A DNA stretch of 64,000 nt from Phlyctochytrium arcticum. Lineage: Eukaryota > Chytridiomycota > Chytridiomycetes > Chytridiales > Chytridiaceae. Shown here piece after piece: positions 59,610-64,000 of the stretch. A model generated the notes under the pieces. That model made no database searches and had not been told where the DNA came from. It saw only the letters and a program-made list of their open reading frames with translations. The DNA is taken from the NCBI GenBank assembly GCA_025602905.1, contig JAHLKI010000038.1, forward strand, positions 124,001-188,000, given 5' to 3'. Position 1 is the first letter of the stretch, and each line of letters begins with the position of its first letter. The translations under genes and the position numbers were made by a program.

Positions 59610-61873
59610 TTAGGAAATGTCTGTGCGCTCCTGGATCCGGTCCAGTCGCGCAATTTCTGAGACAACTGCATCATGAGCAGGGCCATTGGACACGAGTGCT
59701 AGGATTCGCATCAGGCTCTCGCGGTATGTGTCAGCCTGTTGTGAAGTAGAAACCCCTCCTGAAGATGGGGCTTCCGGGATAGACACGCGCTCAGCTTGGG
59801 GTGAATCTGTATTGGTGGGTCGTTGGTAGGCGTCGGCATCAATCTGATCGTGCGTCGGGTGGGGCATCGTGGCAGTTAGAGGTGTGTCCATGCCACCGGG
59901 CATGACAACCGCTGGGGGGCGCGTTCGGTGATTGACTTTGGTTTTGTGACGGTTGATGATGGAGCCATTGGCCGTGCTTTTTGCCGCGTTGGTTTTCGAA
60001 GGACGACCAAGGGTAATTCCGCCTGCATCCGGACTTCCAACTGTGAAAGCACGATCCAAAGAGCCAGTTGATTCAGTCAGATCCAGCGCACTGCCATGGT
60101 GGCTGAAAGGAGGGGAGGTAGCGAGGGCCGCCGAAGTCCCTAAATCCGGTCGGGCAAGATTTGATGTGGATGTGGAAGTGCCTTCTCCGTCAGAAAGCAG
60201 AGCATCAAGATCATTTGCCGTTACTCGCGGAACGGGTGCGTCCGCTTCGGACAAAAATTCTTGGAGGCGAGCTTCAACTTCGGCAGGTCGAGGCCGACCA
60301 GAGATTGAGCGCGGTTTCGAGGGTGAAAATCGGATGTCATTTGTCACATCCATGGCATCAACATGGGCAGATACTTCCGCAAAATCGGCATTTCTCGCTT
60401 CGGGCACGTTATCGCCGCTACCACCAGCGGCGGCGGCAGTTCCCGAGCTCTGTCCTCCATTAAGTAGGGTGGTGGCTACCACAGATTCTTCTTCCACCTC
60501 ATCTTCCTCATCCAATTCCGCAACATTTGCTTCCAAATTTGCCACTTGCCGGCACATAGGACACAAAAACATCACACCCGAGCCCAGCAAGGGAGTAACA
60601 CATTTGTAATGGAAGCAATGTGAACACGGAGCAAGAAACAATGCCTGAAACGGTGAGATAGAGCATAGACAAATGCAGCAATCACTGGTGGCATCAGAGT
60701 GCGCAAGAGCGTCCGAGGCCGCTGTGGGTGAATCATCGCTAGTAGGGTTCATGGCAATAACCAGATTTTTGACTGCATTTCGGAGACTATAGTCGAATAC
60801 ATGAATTAGAGACCATATCCCATTCGCTAAATGACCAAAAGCATACTTACCGGACGGGATTGTATTTTGGTTTGAAACCGACTTTGACCGTCACGAAAAC
60901 TTTGATCATAACGCACTTGTAAATCTCCTCTTGGCGCCCTTGGTAATCCACTCCCAGCTGGATAACATCGCCGTTTTTCAGCGGGTAAGGTATGCTTTCT
61001 TTGCCACTAGGCGAAAGGCGCAATCTGTTAAGAAAGGTGCCCGAAGATGATCCAACATCACGGAAAAAGACCTATTTTCATGTCTCAAAAAGACGCAATT
61101 TAGGGACTTTCAAAAAAAGGTCATACCTGGCCATCAACCCCAACCCAAATCTCGGCATGAGTTCGACTAACAACCTTGCTACGGAATGCCACAAAGTCTG
61201 CCTTTCGTCGAACAATGGCAACATCCCGATCCAGCTCCATTGCATCCATTCCCAAGGCCTCTGCTGCCGCTTGCAGTGATGGCGTTGGTGCTGATCTTGA
61301 CATTTGCGCTGTTCGGCCGGGGAGTACGGTAGAATCAACTTGAGCGGCCGCAGAATCTACCAGATCCATATCTGCAACTGGCGGTGACCCCACTACAAAC
61401 TCCATTTCCTCCACACCCTCTGCCACATTATTGGATTTATCGCCCCGGCTGCTTCGTGACTTTTCCTTTGCACCTTTGCTGCTGATGTGACGATCAACTT
61501 TGCGTCCAATGCGGACAATCGATCCCGGACGCAGGTCTTTCTCGACTGGAGTAAAAGCAAAGGCGGTATAGCGATGTCTATCGGGATGCGATGCCGAGGA
61601 TGTTTGGGCAGGGCGATCCGAGTGGGGAAAGAGCTGGAGGCGCACGATTGTGGGTGGGTCGGTGCTAGCTGCCAGCGGGGTATTTGAACTTGCGGTTCCG
61701 GATTGAGCAGGCAGTTTGCCGGAGCGCGATGATGTATCGTTCAGCCTTAGGCGATGCGGTTCCCGGGTCCCATCATTGCCTTCTCCATCTGCATTAAAGT
61801 GCTGGTGTTGCCCACCGTTTGACGCTCGCGGTGGGGTTGGAGGACGTGGCGACACTGGCATCCACTGATCCAT
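59610..61873 (-). CDS. FHA-RING ubiquitin ligase of the Dma1/Dmf1-CHFR type
   Basis: Links phosphothreonine recognition to ubiquitination; yeast and fission-yeast relatives act in spindle-position and septation checkpoints. Exons 61873-61127, 61071-60851 and 60786-59610 join in frame to 714 residues. A Pro/Ser-rich N-terminus precedes the FHA domain (SIVRIGRKVDR, then after an insert VAFRSKVVSRTHAEIWVG, VFFRDVGSSSGTFLNRLRLS, LKNGDVIQLGVDY). The RING is CCICLCSISPFQALF, then LAPCSHCFHYKC and CPMCR, with all zinc ligands present. A Ser/Asp-rich tail of about 280 residues follows, longer than in yeast Dma proteins. The FHA domain carries a ~90-residue insert between its first strands. Assignment to the family is firm; the exact orthologue is not. 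Confidence 0.92.
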
Positions 61874-62224
61874 GTCGCTTTGTTTGACTGTCCGGTATCG
61901 GTTTGTTGGGGGTACAGTTGTGTCGTTGCCCGAGATAAACCGGGCCGTCCTTATTCGTTGTTGTTCCTTCGGAGCTGTCTTACTAGCGGATTGAGTGCGT
62001 TGCCTTGCAGGTCAAATGCCGTCAGCGGAAGTCGTTGCCCCCTTTGCCGGTAGTGGACCTGGGTGGCGGTATAAGCGGAGATTCAGCACTTTGCGAGCAA
62101 CCTCCCAGCGTACAGTGTAAGACCGTTTCTCTCCTCTCGAAAATATACAATCTGTCTAGCTCCCTTTGGTCTCAAATCCCTCCACTAAAGCTCGATCTCG
62201 AATCCTGCATTTCTAGCGGCCGCA

Positions 62225-62335
62225 ATGGTCGTGACCAATCAGAATAAACAAACCGTGGTGCGCAGCAGCGAAATCGAGGCCAAGTTTGGCGCGGAAGAGA
62301 TCGATACGAATGCTCAACCTCAACTACTGTAAATC
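62225..62335 (+). CDS. Possible first exon of an unidentified gene
   Basis: ATG in good context (GCCGCAATGG), divergent from the FHA-RING gene. Encodes MVVTNQNKQTVVRSSEIEAK and a further 15 residues, ending at TGTAAATC, which could be a stop or a donor site. I could not find a convincing second exon. No family recognised. Confidence 0.22.
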
Positions 62336-63503
62336 TTGAAGTCCTATCTTGGGGATCATGTCAGGAAGAGCTAGTGCATGAAGTTTTGTCTCCACGCGAT
62401 GTGTTTCTCGCAAGATCGTGAAGGTATATTTTGAGTTCGATATGGTGTTTCCATTCATCAACTGATTTAGACTTGTAGATGGATAAAGCCTTCAAGTGAA
62501 TTCAGGAATTCTGAATGCAATTGCATAAAAAAGTCAGCAGTGAGTGTTTGGGCAGATGCTAAGAGTACTAGCGGGAGCGCAGCTATCTATTCGTACCCAT
62601 TCACTTGCATGGCCCGCATCAAGAACCGGATTGTGGATCCCTCTGTAGCACCGCTTTTCGAATGTGCACGAGAATGAAGAAGCGTTGACCTGCGGACGTA
62701 TTGCATTGAATTACACCACAAGCAATTGAAGGCAGTCGGTAAGCCAAAAAAACAATTCCACCACGGGTGCTGTGTCGGTATATACTTGCCTATGTCCATT
62801 TTTGTCCCAAAATATCTGCGCCAAAGAACCTATACTTACTGGTTCTGCCTGGGAGAGATTTGCTGAGGATTTCGAGCACACTTGAACATGTCATTGAAGT
62901 CCAGCGCTAGACAAGGAAAGTATCAGGTTCATTCCAAACTTGAAGACCACGTAGAAGCAAACTCTGCACTGGACGATATGGTGAAAGATAGTATCGCTGG
63001 TTTGGAAGATTACACTGGGCCGAAAAGCAGAGATAGCAGAGTACGTGGAACATTTCCACTCTCCTTTCTAATGCGAGGTGGTCATTTTGCATCAAACCGA
63101 TCGCTAGATCATTGTTGTTTTGCTTTACATCTTTACCGAAAGAATGTGCGCATCTATTCGTGACATATCGGATATTTTTGTCATCTAATGCCAGGAACGT
63201 AACCACATTGAGATGACGCCTCAACCTTCACTTCCCACCTCACAGTGGTGTCCTCCCGCACAAATTTCACACGTTGTATAACTGTTTCACTCAGTGTACC
63301 GCATAGACATCTTTCATGTGCTCGAAGATATATAGGGAGCCTTGAAGGACTTGGGGTAGAAAAAATGGAAATTCTCAATTATATGTGCCTTTTATCGACC
63401 TGAAAATCAAATCCAATCTTCTTAAGTATGTGACTTAGACAAATCCTGTGAATCTACTACCAGCACTCCCATCTCGTCATCGGTCCTCAACGCAACCCCC
63501 GAC

Positions 63504-63723
63504 ATGCCGCCCACATCCTCTTCGTCTTTCGGTCGCTCTTCCCAGGTATAGCAAAGCATGCCAGAAGCATGCGATGGTTTTCATACCTCCTATCTAACAC
63601 TGCATATCTGTCAAAGTAGAGAGCTTCCCAGTGCGACGTACAGATAATGATCAGACGTCATCAAAAAAGACCGAGGGTGATCATCAAGACCGCAACCTAT
63701 CGATCGCGAAGTTGTCGGAGTAA
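63504..63723 (+). CDS. Possible small two-exon gene
   Basis: MPPTSSSSFGRSSQ is followed by a GTATAG donor. A later AG leads into SFPVRRTDNDQTSSKKTEGD and the ending LSIAKLSE, then TAA: about 48 hydrophilic residues. The protein-like composition and in-frame junction are the only support, and it may extend beyond the frame chosen. Confidence 0.22.
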
Positions 63724-64000
63724 TTTTAGATGTTAGTGGCTAATGGCAGAACGAGAGACGAGCATGTTATCTAGCTGCCCAGTCCACCAGACATTTGATA
63801 AAGTCTGCATTGCTGCACTTTTCTTCGGTCGTACATTATGATCGAAGTTTCCTTTCTCACGCTTGCTGTTTATTTACTGAGCCTGTGTGAAAACTGCAGA
63901 AATTTTTGTAATTCACCCAACATATCACTGTTGATTTTTTACTTTCAACTATTAATGCTAACGTGCTATCATTTTAGCCTAACGATCTTGCGGTTTGACG

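Larger units (their letters stand above)
61874..64000. other. Right-edge region with only weak gene candidates
   Basis: About 2.1 kb. A short frame at 62225 and a possible two-exon gene at 63504 are listed separately. The rest shows no motif, RNA gene or clear repeat. Confidence 0.4.

Overview
This is a nuclear window from a fungus. Genes are dense and interrupted by short GT-AG introns of about 50-70 bp. Single-copy eukaryotic housekeeping genes (APC4, a TMEM209-like membrane protein, topoisomerase II, COA3, SEC23, UGP1, an FHA-RING ubiquitin ligase) sit beside fungal-type secreted enzymes (GH37 trehalase, AA13 starch monooxygenase, S41 peptidase). UDP-xylose synthase together with many lineage-specific secreted proteins makes an early-diverging, perhaps zoosporic, fungus my best guess. 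The sequence alone does not prove that placement.

Layout. Positions 1-11.4 kb are housekeeping: APC4 (minus, running off the left edge), the TMEM209-like gene (minus) and TOP2 (plus, six exons). From 12.4 to 35 kb lies an accessory secretome island with long gene-poor spacers. It holds an Ala/Pro plus Lys/Gly repeat protein (12590), two paralogous small Cys-rich tail-anchored proteins (14455 and 22550), an Ala-rich secreted protein (15983), a secreted S41 peptidase (17539-20305), a secreted tandem-repeat protein (23948-25132), a young intact Copia retrotransposon (25371-30728), a relic gene (about 31.93-32.24 kb) and a related secreted protein (33773). From 36.4 to 50.99 kb is a conserved block: secreted trehalase, COA3, SEC23, a Cdc123-like protein, AA13-CBM20 LPMO, UGP1 and UXS1. 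From 51.4 to 58.7 kb the accessory character returns: an inverted duplicate of the 32-34.4 kb segment, a small secreted peptide, a Pro-rich single-pass membrane protein and a secreted protein made of two nearly identical 102-residue units. A Dma-type FHA-RING ligase (59610-61873) follows. The last 2 kb hold only weak gene candidates.

How the parts work together. The secreted enzymes (S41 peptidase, trehalase, starch LPMO) fit a saprotroph or parasite that digests protein, trehalose and starch. UGP1 and UXS1 are convergent neighbours acting on the same nucleotide-sugar branch (UDP-glucose to UDP-glucuronate to UDP-xylose, with the middle dehydrogenase not seen here). The most distinctive content is a family of secreted proteins built from a short module with a Cys-X4-Cys pair. 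It occurs in three genes and one relic, and is spread by local tandem repetition and by a roughly 2 kb inverted segmental duplication. Unrelated secreted genes share duplicated upstream DNA and a common TATAAAAGCAGC core, as if ready-made promoters were being reused.
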